Assembly: GCF_030813505.1 (NCBI RefSeq)
Contig: NZ_JAUSUE010000011.1
Source of the DNA: Pectinatus haikarae
Lineage (GTDB): Bacteria; Bacillota; Negativicutes; Selenomonadales; Selenomonadaceae
DNA length: 64,000 nucleotides
Direction: 5' to 3' (one strand)
Part shown: one piece after another, positions 43,307 through 52,245 of the stretch
Position numbering within the stretch: position 1 is the first letter of the stretch
Layout of the letters: every line of letters begins with the position of its first letter
Program-made: the position numbers and the translations under genes
Notes under the pieces: model-generated
Told to the model about the DNA's origin: nothing
The model's input: the letters and a program-made list of their open reading frames with translations, nothing else
Databases searched by the model: none

Positions 43307-43879
43307 ATGTTACAAGTATATACAGGAAACGGTAAAGGGAAAACAACAGCGGCCATAGGGCTGTCTATGCGTGCCATAGGAGCAGGTCTGAAGGTCTATT
43401 TTGCCCAGTTTATGAAAAGTCTGGCTTATAGTGAACAAAAAATTCTTCAGACCTATGCGCCGGAGCTTATATTAAAGACAAGCGGAAAACCGTATTTTAT
43501 TGCCGAAGAAGGAATGATAGCTAAGGATAAGCTTGAAGCCTGGGGAGATGATGTTGTCGTGTTTCCCAAGGGAAAACCTCCTGCCGATTATGTGACGATG
43601 ATCCGGAATGGTGTGGAGGAGGTGAAAAAGGCTGCCGCGGAAAAAAAATACGATGTCGTAGTGCTTGATGAGATCAATGTAGCATTGTTTTTCGGTTTGA
43701 TAGAAAAGGCTCAGCTGCAGGATCTTCTCGACAATATGCCACCGGATACAGAAGTCATATGTACGGGCAGAAATGCACCGGAATGGCTGCTGGAAAAAGC
43801 TGATTTAGTTACTGAAATGAAAATGGTAAAACATTATTACGAAAAAGGTGTTTTGGGAAGAAAGGGAATAGAGGATTGA
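43307..43879 (+). CDS. cobO: cob(I)alamin adenosyltransferase, CobO/BtuR type
   Basis: Transfers adenosyl from ATP to cob(I)alamin, giving coenzyme B12. A 190-residue P-loop protein: GNGKGKTTAAIGLSMRAIG (Walker A at residues 7-14), VVVLDEINVAL (Walker B-like), and CTGRNAPEWLLEKADLVTEM, the CobO C-terminal signature. It usually ends YxxGVxxRKGIE, seen here as YYEKGVLGRKGIED. GGGGG lies 7-8 nt upstream. It shows that the organism handles corrinoids, relevant to the orphan cobalamin riboswitch at 1.6 kb. Confidence 0.93.
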   Translation: MLQVYTGNGKGKTTAAIGLSMRAIGAGLKVYFAQFMKSLAYSEQKILQTYAPELILKTSGKPYFIAEEGMIAKDKLEAWGDDVVVFPKGKPPADYVTMIRNGVEEVKKAAAEKKYDVVVLDEINVALFFGLIEKAQLQDLLDNMPPDTEVICTGRNAPEWLLEKADLVTEMKMVKHYYEKGVLGRKGIED

Positions 43880-43904
43880 ATTTGCCGGCAGGGATAAAAT
43901 TTTG

Positions 43905-44036
43905 TTTATCCGATGACTACCCGCTCTAATACTCCCGCTTCTGCAAGCGGTGAGTAAAGAGCGGCTAAGTCCCTGGATAATTTCGACTACTATTCAGGCG
44001 GCGTCAAAACGCCGTCTGAATTAAGTCTCCATTTAT
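43905..44036 (+). repeat. dispersed structured repeat, copy A
   Basis: 132-nt element starting TTTATCCGAT and ending GTCTCCATTTAT. Closing pairs TTATCC/GGATAA enclose a long hairpin (CCGCTCT...AGAGCGG with inner CCCGCTT/AAGCGG); a second hairpin follows, TTCAGGCGGCGT CAAA ACGCCGTCTGAA. The last bases contribute the stop codon of the leftward lipase-like gene (44033-44035). Confidence 0.9.
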
Positions 44037-45304
44037 AAATTTTCCTGGGAAAGTGATTTTTTCAATTCGGCTTCCAGTGATATGTTATTGTATAAAACTG
44101 CCTCAACGGGAGTAAGTTCAACAGTATCCGAGGCTGCTGAAAATGAAGTTATAAGACGCCCGCTTTCAGCGTTGTAAATGGTATAGGCCGTTGATACGTA
44201 AAAACTGTTTTTAACGTATTTTTGGCGGGTAATGGTTATATCCGTTTTGACCAGATATTTGATCGCACTGAAAGCGGGGGGAGAAGCTGATGAGTTCTCC
44301 CAGACAGTGTTTTTGATATAATGAGAAATGTTATCCTGTAAAACAGAACGAATATAAAAATCAATATTTTCGTTGTCATTATTGAAATCAATATTGAATG
44401 TCGGTTTTGCAAAGAATATTTTTCCGGCTGAGGAGGATGCAACCGGTTCTTTCTTATCATAATATTCACGCAGGCATATATCCAGATACAAAAGTATTTT
44501 GTGGCGTATTTTATCATCGAAGGAAGGCGGGGCGGCATACTTTATTTCCCGGCCAAATTGTCTGTAATTGGGATTCAGTACTTGGACAAGGTTGCGTACA
44601 GGATCGCCGGACAGGACAATTCTGGAAAGATTGATATTTTCGCCGTAAGTTTTGGCAAAGGCTTCATTGCCGACAGCCGGTGCACCAAAAGTGATGACAC
44701 TTATCCGGCTGGGGTCAAGCCCCATGCTGATAAGCTTTGCTGCGGTGAGAATTGCTGCTGCTCCGCCTAAACTGTGCCCTGTAATATACAGGTGGGCATG
44801 CGGGTCATTCCGCAGGATGAAAATAAATTTTTCACCGAGGGAAGGCTTATCATTTTGGGATGTAAAAAAAGCAGCCTGCACATAACGATTAAATCCACTG
44901 TGTACCATTGGCAGTTGTTCGTTTGCGATCGAACTGGTGTCATTGCCGGCGAAAGGGACCATGTTGATTTTCATATCACTGGAAACATCCTTTAAGTCAT
45001 CGGTACCACGCACAGAAAGCAAATAAGAATTTTCTCCTGGGATAAAATCGGTATTGGCTGCGGTGAAAAATTTTGAAGCTCCGTTTACCGGTGATGCTTC
45101 CAGAAAATTAAAATCCCACCCGTATGAAGTAAGTACATTGCGCGCCAGGTCACCGTATTTATCGTTATAAGCTGTCATTGACATTAATGCGCAAAGATAT
45201 TGAGCCTTGGCATCATACTCTGCTGACTGAGCAAAAGCACTGGTAAGGGCAAAGGCGGAAAAGAAATATATATAAATTATTATTTTCAGGAAATTTTTAA
45301 GCAT
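44033..45304 (-). CDS. secreted lipase class 3-like alpha/beta hydrolase
   Basis: A 423-residue protein with a signal peptide (about 1-25: MLKNFLKIIIYIYFFSAFAL then TSAFAQSA) and a class 3 lipase domain. The nucleophile motif GHSLGG is in YITGHSLGGAAAILTAAKL; VITFGAPAVGNEAFA and LSGDPVRNLVQVL supply the Asp region of the triad. Probably periplasmic or surface-exposed. The C-terminal 150 residues are not recognised. It is flanked on both sides by copies of the same repeat in direct orientation, and copy A provides its stop codon. No ribosome site clearer than GGTGATATT. Confidence 0.85.
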   Translation of the reverse strand: MLKNFLKIIIYIYFFSAFALTSAFAQSAEYDAKAQYLCALMSMTAYNDKYGDLARNVLTSYGWDFNFLEASPVNGASKFFTAANTDFIPGENSYLLSVRGTDDLKDVSSDMKINMVPFAGNDTSSIANEQLPMVHSGFNRYVQAAFFTSQNDKPSLGEKFIFILRNDPHAHLYITGHSLGGAAAILTAAKLISMGLDPSRISVITFGAPAVGNEAFAKTYGENINLSRIVLSGDPVRNLVQVLNPNYRQFGREIKYAAPPSFDDKIRHKILLYLDICLREYYDKKEPVASSSAGKIFFAKPTFNIDFNNDNENIDFYIRSVLQDNISHYIKNTVWENSSASPPAFSAIKYLVKTDITITRQKYVKNSFYVSTAYTIYNAESGRLITSFSAASDTVELTPVEAVLYNNISLEAELKKSLSQENL

Positions 45305-45363
45305 AATATCACCTTGGCTGTATTAACAAAAACAAATAATACAAACTTAATTGTTAAGAAAAT

Positions 45364-45496
45364 TTTATCCGATAACTAATCCGCTCTAACACTCCCGCTT
45401 GGGCAAGCGGTGAGTAAAGAGCGGCTAAGTCCCTGGATAATTTCGACTACTATTCAGGCGGTGTCAAAACGCCGTCTGAATTAAGTCTCCATTTAT
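45364..45496 (+). repeat. dispersed structured repeat, copy B
   Basis: 133-nt copy nearly identical to copy A, same orientation, lying upstream of the divergent lipase-like and P-type ATPase genes. Differences are scattered and several fall in loops (CTG versus GGG) or are stem changes that keep a G-U pair (GCGT to GTGT in hairpin 2). Confidence 0.92.
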
Positions 45497-45656
45497 TTGC
45501 GGCTGCAGTTTTAAGTTATGCAGCCGTTCTCTAAATCATTCTACCATAATTTTACCATTGCTGAAATATTTTTGGTTGTAAGAATTTGGCGGCAGTGCTA
45601 TAATGTAACATATGAACAAATAATCATATAATGATATTATAACGAGGTGACATGCA
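45497..45656. other. promoter region of the metal ATPase
   Basis: 160 bases after repeat B. TATAATG (45599-45605) is a good -10; TTGGTT (45570-45575) lies upstream but with a long spacing, so the -35 is uncertain. No metalloregulator operator was recognised. Confidence 0.4.
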
Positions 45657-47609
45657 ATGCCGAACAGAAATAAAAATGCAGAAGAAACCGTATCCTGCGC
45701 GGCTGAAGAAACATGTGGCTGTTCATGCTGCCAGCATGAAGATGCGGACAGACAGATAGATACGGGAGTATGGTATAAGAGCAGTGAATTTTATGAGATC
45801 TTTATCGGTGCGGTTTTTTTTATTGCGGCACAGATAATTTCGTTCTATATTGCTGCATATCAATTACCTCTGCTGATAATTTCGTATCTTATTCTTGGCA
45901 AGGATATACTTTTGAGTGCCGGACGAAATATTTTGAACGGACGGGTGTTTGATGAAAATTTTCTCATGAGTATAGCTACGATCGGTGCTTTCGCCATTGA
46001 AGAATATCCGGAAGCGGTCGGCGTAATGCTTTTTTTCAGAGTCGGCGAATTTTTTGAAGAACGTGCTGCGAATAAAAGCCGTAAACAAATAATAGATGCG
46101 GTAGACATGCGCCCGGAAACTGTCATGCTCGTTGATGAAAATAATGAGGTAACAACTGCAGCTGCCGATCAGGCTGCCGTTGGCGATATTATTATGGTTC
46201 GGCCGGGAGACCGGATACCTCTTGACGGCACCGTGATCGAGGGCGTGAGCCAGATTGATGCTTCACCGCTTACAGGAGAATCCGTGCCCGTAATGGCTGC
46301 CGAAGGCGGCACTGTTCTGTCAGGCTGCATAAATAAAACCGGTGTGCTGAAAATAAGGGTAGAGAAGGTACTGGCGGAGTCAATGGTATCAAAAATTTTA
46401 GCCGCAGTACAAAGCGCCGCAGCCAACAAGCCGCGCATACAACGCTTTATTTCACGTTTTGCAAGAGTGTATACGCCTATAGTTGTGGTAATAGCGGTAT
46501 TGATAGCGGTTATTCCTTCTTTAATAACGGGACAATGGCATGATTATATATACATTGCGCTTACCTTTCTGGTCATAAGCTGTCCGTGTGCTTTGGTGCT
46601 TAGTGTTCCGCTGGCTTTTTTTTCAGGAATAGGCACAGCGTCACGTCAGGGAATTTTATTTAAAGACGGTGCGGCAATAGAAGCATTGACACAGATCAAG
46701 GCCGCCGCTTTAGATAAAACAGGTACAATAACACAAGGAATTTTTGCTGTTCAGGAAATAAAAGCCGGCAATAATTTTACAGAGGATGAAATACTGCAGT
46801 TTTGTGCATCGGCAGAAAATGCGTCATCTCATCCTCTGGCGGTAAGTATAGTGCGGCAGGCAAAAGAAAAGATGCTGGATATAAAACCGGCGGCGGATAT
46901 AGAAGAAGTTTCCGGCAAAGGGGTCAAGGCATATATTGATAATAAGAAAATAGTATGCGGCAATGCGGCATTTATGCAGGATCATAATATTCAAATAGGA
47001 GCTGCGGCAGAAAAAACCGCAGTATATTTAGCCGTTGACAATCAGTATGCAGGCTGTATTGCCCTGGGCGATAAAATAAAGGAAGATGCGGTCGGAGCGA
47101 TCGCAAAGCTGAAACAGCAGGGAATAAGTGTCGCCATGTTGACAGGAGATTCCGCGGAGGGAGCGGCACCGGCTGCCCGCGAGGCAGGGATAGATATAAT
47201 TCATGCAAGGCTTCTGCCGCAGGAAAAACTGGATATACTGCAAAAAATACGTTCTGAGAAAGGAAAAGTCCTGTTTGTCGGTGACGGTATAAATGATGCA
47301 CCTGTTCTTGCCAATGCAGACGTAGGCGCTGCCATGGGATCGGGGGCCGATGCGGCTATAGAGGCAGCCGATGTCGTCTTCATGACATCTCGTGTGGATG
47401 CTATTCCGTATGCGTTGAAATTGGCAAAAACAACGCGCTCCATTGCAGTTCAAAATGTTGTTTTTGCTTTGGCGGTAAAATTGATAATAATGATATGCGG
47501 TCTTTTGGGATATGCTTCCTTATGGAGTGCTGTTTTTGCGGACACAGGAGTTGCGATAATCTGCGTGTTAAATGCGGTACGTATTCTGTATAGTGATCGT
47601 TTTGCTTAG
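45657..47609 (+). CDS. heavy-metal P1B-type ATPase (Zn/Cd/Co exporter)
   Basis: A 650-residue inner-membrane efflux ATPase. The translocation motif CPC is in VISCPCALVLSVPLAFFSGIG (about residue 308), the phosphatase TGE is in SPLTGESVPV (about 205), the phosphorylated Asp is in DKTGTIT (about 353), and GDGINDAPVLANADVGAAMG is the hinge. CPCALVLSVP and the C-terminal helix with DTGVAIICVLNAVRIL resemble ZntA/CadA rather than CopA. There is no N-terminal HMA domain; instead a short Cys-rich stretch CAAEETCGCSCCQHED. GAGGTGA lies 7 nt upstream of the ATG. Not linked to a visible ArsR/MerR regulator. Confidence 0.92.
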   Translation: MPNRNKNAEETVSCAAEETCGCSCCQHEDADRQIDTGVWYKSSEFYEIFIGAVFFIAAQIISFYIAAYQLPLLIISYLILGKDILLSAGRNILNGRVFDENFLMSIATIGAFAIEEYPEAVGVMLFFRVGEFFEERAANKSRKQIIDAVDMRPETVMLVDENNEVTTAAADQAAVGDIIMVRPGDRIPLDGTVIEGVSQIDASPLTGESVPVMAAEGGTVLSGCINKTGVLKIRVEKVLAESMVSKILAAVQSAAANKPRIQRFISRFARVYTPIVVVIAVLIAVIPSLITGQWHDYIYIALTFLVISCPCALVLSVPLAFFSGIGTASRQGILFKDGAAIEALTQIKAAALDKTGTITQGIFAVQEIKAGNNFTEDEILQFCASAENASSHPLAVSIVRQAKEKMLDIKPAADIEEVSGKGVKAYIDNKKIVCGNAAFMQDHNIQIGAAAEKTAVYLAVDNQYAGCIALGDKIKEDAVGAIAKLKQQGISVAMLTGDSAEGAAPAAREAGIDIIHARLLPQEKLDILQKIRSEKGKVLFVGDGINDAPVLANADVGAAMGSGADAAIEAADVVFMTSRVDAIPYALKLAKTTRSIAVQNVVFALAVKLIIMICGLLGYASLWSAVFADTGVAIICVLNAVRILYSDRFA

Positions 47610-47619
47610 AATCTTGGAT

Positions 47620-47667
47620 AAAAATAAGAGGGCAGGGATTGAAAAAATTCCCTGCCCTCTTATTTTT
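47620..47667 (+). terminator. terminator after the metal ATPase
   Basis: Perfect 16-bp or longer stem, arms 47623-47638 (AATAAGAGGGCAGGGA) and 47649-47664, loop TTGAAAAAAT, then TTTGG with outer A-U pairs. Confidence 0.9.
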
Positions 47668-47683
47668 GGCATGCATTATTTAA

Positions 47684-47779
47684 TTTATCCGATAACTAAC
47701 CCGCTCTAATACTCCCTGGATAATTTCGACTACTATTCAGGCGGCGTCAAAACACCGTCTGAATTAAGTCTTCATTTAT
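47684..47779 (+). repeat. dispersed structured repeat, copy C (internally deleted)
   Basis: 96-nt copy in the same orientation as A and B. It lacks 36-37 nt between ACTCCC and TGGATAA; the missing block is bounded in copy A by direct TCCC repeats, consistent with slippage or recombination. Hairpin 2 is kept with one changed pair (ACACCG for ACGCCG). Confidence 0.9.
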
Positions 47780-47802
47780 GGGATACTCTGCTGAGCATTA
47801 CT

Positions 47803-49878
47803 CTAAAAATAATCCAGCAGGAACGATTCCAATTCAGCCTGTGTTTTTATCTGATACAGCCTGTCACACCAATTATTATCGTTTATATATTGAAGAAGTA
47901 TCGCAAGAAAATCCAAATGCCTCGTCTGATCGACCGGTGCCAAACATATAATGCATTTTATATGTTTGCCGCTGCTCAGAGAAACGGGATTTTTACATAA
48001 AGCGATTGAAACAGAAAGGCTTAAAACACCATCTTCAGGTTTGGCGTGGGCCAGAAGTACACCTTTGCCTAAGAGCATGTAGCTGCCGTTTTTTTCGGTC
48101 AGTTCGATGATCCTGTCCACATATTGTTCACGGATAAAATTATGGCGCAATAATGGACGGAAAGCGGTACGGACTGCTTCTTTCCAATTAGGAAGGTTAA
48201 AAGGAATGAATGTAATATATTTTAAAAGAGAGCTCGGCTCATCTTTTGATGAGGCAGGGATTTTCCAATGTTCCTGCCGGTTTTTTTGAAAATATTCCTG
48301 CAAGCCATTGCATAATCCAGTCGCATCTTCAATTTTTGCGTAATTGGCAATTAAATCCATAAGAGGCTGAATACTTTCCCGTTTATATTCTGAAACAGCA
48401 AATCCTAATGCCAATAATTTTTTGTTCAGTAAACTCCATTCATATTTTGTCGGCAACGCAGAAATCTGTAAAACAGGAATGGGTTTTGACGTGTTTTGCT
48501 CTAAAAAGGTGGTTGTAATGATCAAGCCAATACTGTGAAAGGACAGACGTAAATATTCTGACATGCGGAATGGACCGGAAAAAAGAAGATGGGGATATTT
48601 TTCGCGCAATTGCATTAAAAGGAATTGTGAGGTACCGATCCCGCTGGAGCAGACCACTAAAATCTGTTTACGATCTTCTTTTAACTGATCTGTGCGAATA
48701 TCACTGCCAAAATATGTGGTGAGCAGAGCAATTTCATCATCAGAGGGCTGCTTTCCCAAATAATCAGTCAGAGGTTGAGCTGCCGCCCGGGAGATAATGA
48801 ATAGATTCTGATAGGATACTCGTATCTGTTCCAAGAGCGGATTATGGTATCTGAGTCCCGCGGTTATCCGATGACAAACGGAAACCAGATGGACGGCCAG
48901 CGAATCGACCATCATGTGATAATGGATTCCGGGCAGCAGTCCGGAAATCAAGAAAAATTGGTCAGTCATATCTTCTGCGATTTTATGCATTTTTTTATAA
49001 AACAGTGTTTTATTATTCACTTTTGAGCATGCATAAATTCTGAGGATCTTAGATAAATATACATATTCCGTTAAATGATAAAATCCTCTCTTCTGTAAGA
49101 AAAATTTTTCCCAGGACAGGCTTCGACTTGCGGGATGAGCAATATCAACGTCCATTTTTTTTAATATTTTCCCTTTGGATAAACGATTGGCATACCAAGT
49201 TAAAAAATATTCTAAAATACGGCGGGCATCATCGGTGAAATGATTCCCGGATTCCTGTTCATATTGCCGCAATTCCCGAAAAATATATTTTTCATAGGAA
49301 ATCTGATAACTTTTTTTTAAAAGCAGCAGGATCATTTCTAAATTTTCCAAAACCCATTTTCTTTGTATTAATTCTGCACCCAGAATAATCCGGCCCTTGG
49401 GAGTGGTTTTTATTTGAAGTTCGTTTTCCCTGTTGTAAAAAACCAGAGAACGCAATCGCTTTAGCACGGTATTTCGTGATGAATGAAAAATTCCCATGAG
49501 TTCATTAATTGATGTGGTTTCCTGCGTGATGATGATGTAATTGAAAAGAATCAGACTTTCTTTCTGTGTCAGTGCTTTTATATTCAATGACCACTGCTTT
49601 GGCAAAACTAAAAGGGCCTGTTGTCTTATATCTGCATCAAGCGGCTGCAAGTATGTTTTGGCTTTCGGGGGAAGAAAATAACCGATGCCCTTGATATTTT
49701 CTATAGGAGAAATCTGCTTTATTATTAATTCTTTATTGACATTTTCTAAAATATACATAATGCTTCGTCGTGACAATTGCAGTTTATCCATCAAATTTTC
49801 TATGGAAACCGGTGTTTCTGCATGGTGAAGCGCAGCTAATAATTCGTTGCCATGCTTATATTGGGAAAAAATAATCAT
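47803..49878 (-). CDS. PRD-domain PTS regulator (BglG/MtlR-like activator)
   Basis: A 691-residue modular regulator: N-terminal HTH (ENLMDKLQLSRRSIMYILENVN), a second HTH (INELMGIFHSSRNTVLKRLRSL), PRD domains (about 190-430), an EIIB-like domain with LVVCSSGIGTSQFLL (Cys), and a C-terminal EIIA-2 domain with VLLAHAKPEDGVLSLS (His). ATG 49878 is preferred because GGAGG lies 8 nt upstream; the frame remains open to 49968. It is divergent from an ascorbate-type EIIA-EIIB-EIIC operon 126 nt away, which it most likely activates. Confidence 0.9.
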   Translation of the reverse strand: MIIFSQYKHGNELLAALHHAETPVSIENLMDKLQLSRRSIMYILENVNKELIIKQISPIENIKGIGYFLPPKAKTYLQPLDADIRQQALLVLPKQWSLNIKALTQKESLILFNYIIITQETTSINELMGIFHSSRNTVLKRLRSLVFYNRENELQIKTTPKGRIILGAELIQRKWVLENLEMILLLLKKSYQISYEKYIFRELRQYEQESGNHFTDDARRILEYFLTWYANRLSKGKILKKMDVDIAHPASRSLSWEKFFLQKRGFYHLTEYVYLSKILRIYACSKVNNKTLFYKKMHKIAEDMTDQFFLISGLLPGIHYHMMVDSLAVHLVSVCHRITAGLRYHNPLLEQIRVSYQNLFIISRAAAQPLTDYLGKQPSDDEIALLTTYFGSDIRTDQLKEDRKQILVVCSSGIGTSQFLLMQLREKYPHLLFSGPFRMSEYLRLSFHSIGLIITTTFLEQNTSKPIPVLQISALPTKYEWSLLNKKLLALGFAVSEYKRESIQPLMDLIANYAKIEDATGLCNGLQEYFQKNRQEHWKIPASSKDEPSSLLKYITFIPFNLPNWKEAVRTAFRPLLRHNFIREQYVDRIIELTEKNGSYMLLGKGVLLAHAKPEDGVLSLSVSIALCKNPVSLSSGKHIKCIICLAPVDQTRHLDFLAILLQYINDNNWCDRLYQIKTQAELESFLLDYF

Positions 49879-50004
49879 ATATACTGCCTCCGGTAAAAGG
49901 GGGTTCATTTTTTGCACATTTACATTTTCATTATTGCACTTGTTCATATTTATGTAAAGCGATATCATAATCGTGTAATAAAAACAAGAAAGGATATGAT
50001 CCTT

Positions 50005-50442
50005 GTGGAATTACTTGCAAAAGAACAAATTCAGCGGACTTCGGAAAAAGGCATATCCTGGCAGGATGCCATTACTTTATCGGCAAAGCCCCTGCTTGAT
50101 AAAAAGATCATTGCCGGGGACTATATTGATGCTGTCATAGCAGTTTGTCAGGAGAAAGGGCCTTATATGAATATTGGCTCGCAGATCGTTCTGGCTCATG
50201 CCAGACCGCTGCCAAGCACTAAAGAAGCATGTATTGCCTTGCTGCAGACGGCAGAAGAAATTTTTTTTATGGATGAAAAACATCCGGCAAGGCTATGGTT
50301 TTTTCTGGCGACTCCGGATGCCACAAGCCATGTTGCCATTATGCAGAAATTGGCAGCTGTATTGACCGATTCTGATAAAATTCAACGTTTGCTGGCAGCC
50401 GAAAGTATCGAAATTCTTGCCAATGTTTTTTCTGGAGAATGA
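50005..50442 (+). CDS. PTS system EIIA component, ascorbate type (UlaC/SgaA-like)
   Basis: A 145-residue cytoplasmic EIIA-2 family phosphocarrier; KPLLDKKIIAGDYIDAVIAVCQEKGPYMNIGSQIVLAHARP carries the active His (AHARP) and resembles UlaC. Start: AAGGA at 49990-49994 is 10 nt before GTG 50005; ATG 49996 is in frame but only 1-2 nt from that site. The family order EIIA-EIIB-EIIC and the divergent PRD regulator support the assignment. Confidence 0.85.
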   Translation: MELLAKEQIQRTSEKGISWQDAITLSAKPLLDKKIIAGDYIDAVIAVCQEKGPYMNIGSQIVLAHARPLPSTKEACIALLQTAEEIFFMDEKHPARLWFFLATPDATSHVAIMQKLAAVLTDSDKIQRLLAAESIEILANVFSGE

Positions 50443-50475
50443 TATGGTCATTTACAATTAAAAGGGGGATATGTT

Positions 50476-50772
50476 ATGAAATTTTTATGTATTTGCCAGT
50501 CCGGCTTAGGAAGCAGTTTCATGGTCCAAATGAATATTCAGAACGTTTTAAATGCTATGAATGTAAAGGATGAAATTATTGTAGATCATTCTGATGTTGG
50601 AAGCACAACACCTGATCTTGCCGATTATTTCTTCATAGAGGAAACTCTTGGCGAAGCTATATCAAATCTTCCTAAAGACCGGGTAGTGCTGCTGAAGAGT
50701 CTGATCGATAAAAACGAGATTCAGACTGCAGTATGCAAGATTCTTGATAAAGAAAAAATTTCACATGATTGA
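50476..50772 (+). CDS. PTS system EIIB component, ascorbate type (UlaB/SgaB-like)
   Basis: A 98-residue cytoplasmic EIIB with the phosphocysteine in CICQSGLGSSFMVQMN, closely matching the UlaB CGxGxGSSxxxxMN pattern. AAAGGGGG lies 8 nt upstream. It takes phosphate from the EIIA before it and donates to the sugar on EIIC. Confidence 0.92.
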   Translation: MKFLCICQSGLGSSFMVQMNIQNVLNAMNVKDEIIVDHSDVGSTTPDLADYFFIEETLGEAISNLPKDRVVLLKSLIDKNEIQTAVCKILDKEKISHD

Positions 50773-50823
50773 CAGAGAGTGAAATATTTTCTATAACCCT
50801 TTTTATCATTAAGGAGTAATAAT

Positions 50824-52176
50824 ATGGATGGTATACAAAATCTATTTATCAGCATCGTTCAGACGCCTGCCTTACTTGTGGGTCTGCTGGCAGTATTAGG
50901 TCTGCTGCTGCAAAAAAAGAATGGGACGGCGGTAGTGCAGGGCGGTATAAAAACTTTTGCCGGTTTTCTGATCCTGACAGGAGGTGCGGGAATTCTCTCG
51001 AATTCTTTGGATCCGTTTGCCAAAATGTTTCAATTTGCCTTAAATGTCCAAGGCGTTGTTCCAAGCAATGAGGCTGTGGTCGCCATTGCCCTTGTACAAT
51101 ATGGGTCAGTGACGGCATTGATCATGTTTGTCGGAATGATAGTAAATATTCTCTTGTCGAGATTTACAAATTTTAAATATATATTTTTAACGGGTCAGGC
51201 TATGCTGTATGTTTCCTGCCTGACGGCAGTTATTCTTGTGTCGGCAGGTATAGGAACGGGAATCAGGACAATCCTGCTGGGCGGTATATTTGAAGGGACT
51301 CTTTTGACGATTACTCCAGCGCTGTGTCAGCCATACATGCGTGCTATCACCGGCGGAGATACGGTGGCTATGGGTCATACCGGAAATATAGGCTATGCGG
51401 TTTCCGGCTGGTTCGGCGAACATTTTGGCAATAAAGCACATAGTACGGAGGATATAAATGTCCCGAAAAGCTTTTCTTTTTTACGGGATTCCACTGTATC
51501 TATCACAATTGTCATGGCCGTCGTTTATCTGATTCTGGCACTTTTGACGGGACAAGCATTTGTAGAATCCCAACTGAGCAATGGTTCCAACTATTTGGTA
51601 TTTGCCGTGGTGCAGGCAGGCACCTTTGCGGCTGGCTTTGCTGTGGTTTTACAGGGTGTTCGGATGATCTTGGCAGAAATCATCCCTGCGTTTCAGGGAA
51701 TAGCGATGAGACTTGTGCCCAATTCAAAACCGGCACTTGATGTTCCCATTATTTTTCCGTATGCACCTAACGCGGTTCTGCTTGGTTTTTTGATCAGTTT
51801 TATCGTTGGTACACTTTCAATGCTTGCTATGGTAGCAATGCATACGGTTGTCATTATTCCCGGCGTAGTCGGACATTTCTTCTGCGGTGCTGCCGCGGCT
51901 ATTTATGGTAATGCAAAAGGCGGAAGGCGTGGAGCCGTTATCGGAACGGTTATAAACAGTCTGCTGATCAGCTGGCTGCCGCTATTTATTTTGCCCGTTT
52001 TGGGAAATCTGAGTCTGGCAAGTTCTACTTTTGCAGATACAGACTATTTAATTCCGGGAATTTTACTTGGCAATCTCGGTGATCTGGGACAGACTGCTTT
52101 GACCGCCGGCATTATCGCCTTTCTTGCATTGGTCATTATAATGAGCCGACTGACGGGAAAAACTTCTGCAGAATAG
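50824..52176 (+). CDS. PTS system EIIC component, ascorbate family (UlaA/SgaT-like)
   Basis: A 450-residue inner-membrane EIIC of the L-ascorbate family (AG superfamily), with about 11 helices. Recognisable features: LLGLLAVLGLLLQKK at the N-terminus, GGDTVAMGHTGNIGYAVSGWFGE and PHAxN-like FPYAPNAVLLGFL. TAAGGAG lies 6 nt upstream. No UlaD/E/F/G-type lactonase, decarboxylase or epimerase is present nearby, so the substrate may not be ascorbate. Confidence 0.92.
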   Translation: MDGIQNLFISIVQTPALLVGLLAVLGLLLQKKNGTAVVQGGIKTFAGFLILTGGAGILSNSLDPFAKMFQFALNVQGVVPSNEAVVAIALVQYGSVTALIMFVGMIVNILLSRFTNFKYIFLTGQAMLYVSCLTAVILVSAGIGTGIRTILLGGIFEGTLLTITPALCQPYMRAITGGDTVAMGHTGNIGYAVSGWFGEHFGNKAHSTEDINVPKSFSFLRDSTVSITIVMAVVYLILALLTGQAFVESQLSNGSNYLVFAVVQAGTFAAGFAVVLQGVRMILAEIIPAFQGIAMRLVPNSKPALDVPIIFPYAPNAVLLGFLISFIVGTLSMLAMVAMHTVVIIPGVVGHFFCGAAAAIYGNAKGGRRGAVIGTVINSLLISWLPLFILPVLGNLSLASSTFADTDYLIPGILLGNLGDLGQTALTAGIIAFLALVIIMSRLTGKTSAE

Positions 52177-52245
52177 TGATGCCAGGATATTGCCGGATAA
52201 AAAGAAAAATAATCGATTTGCGGTTTTGCCGTAAAATTGATAGAT

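Noticed and set aside
44398..44995. Several plus-strand frames of 70-90 codons within the lipase-like gene
   Set aside because: They are antisense to a gene with signal peptide and GHSLGG motif, and show no family features or ribosome sites.
43905..47779. CRISPR array
   Set aside because: Only three copies, separated by whole genes and much longer than CRISPR repeats; no spacers of uniform length and no cas genes.
49879..49968. N-terminal extension of the PRD regulator
   Set aside because: The open frame extends to 49968 but the GGAGG site and homology place the start at 49878; the extension lies in the promoter region of the divergent PTS.
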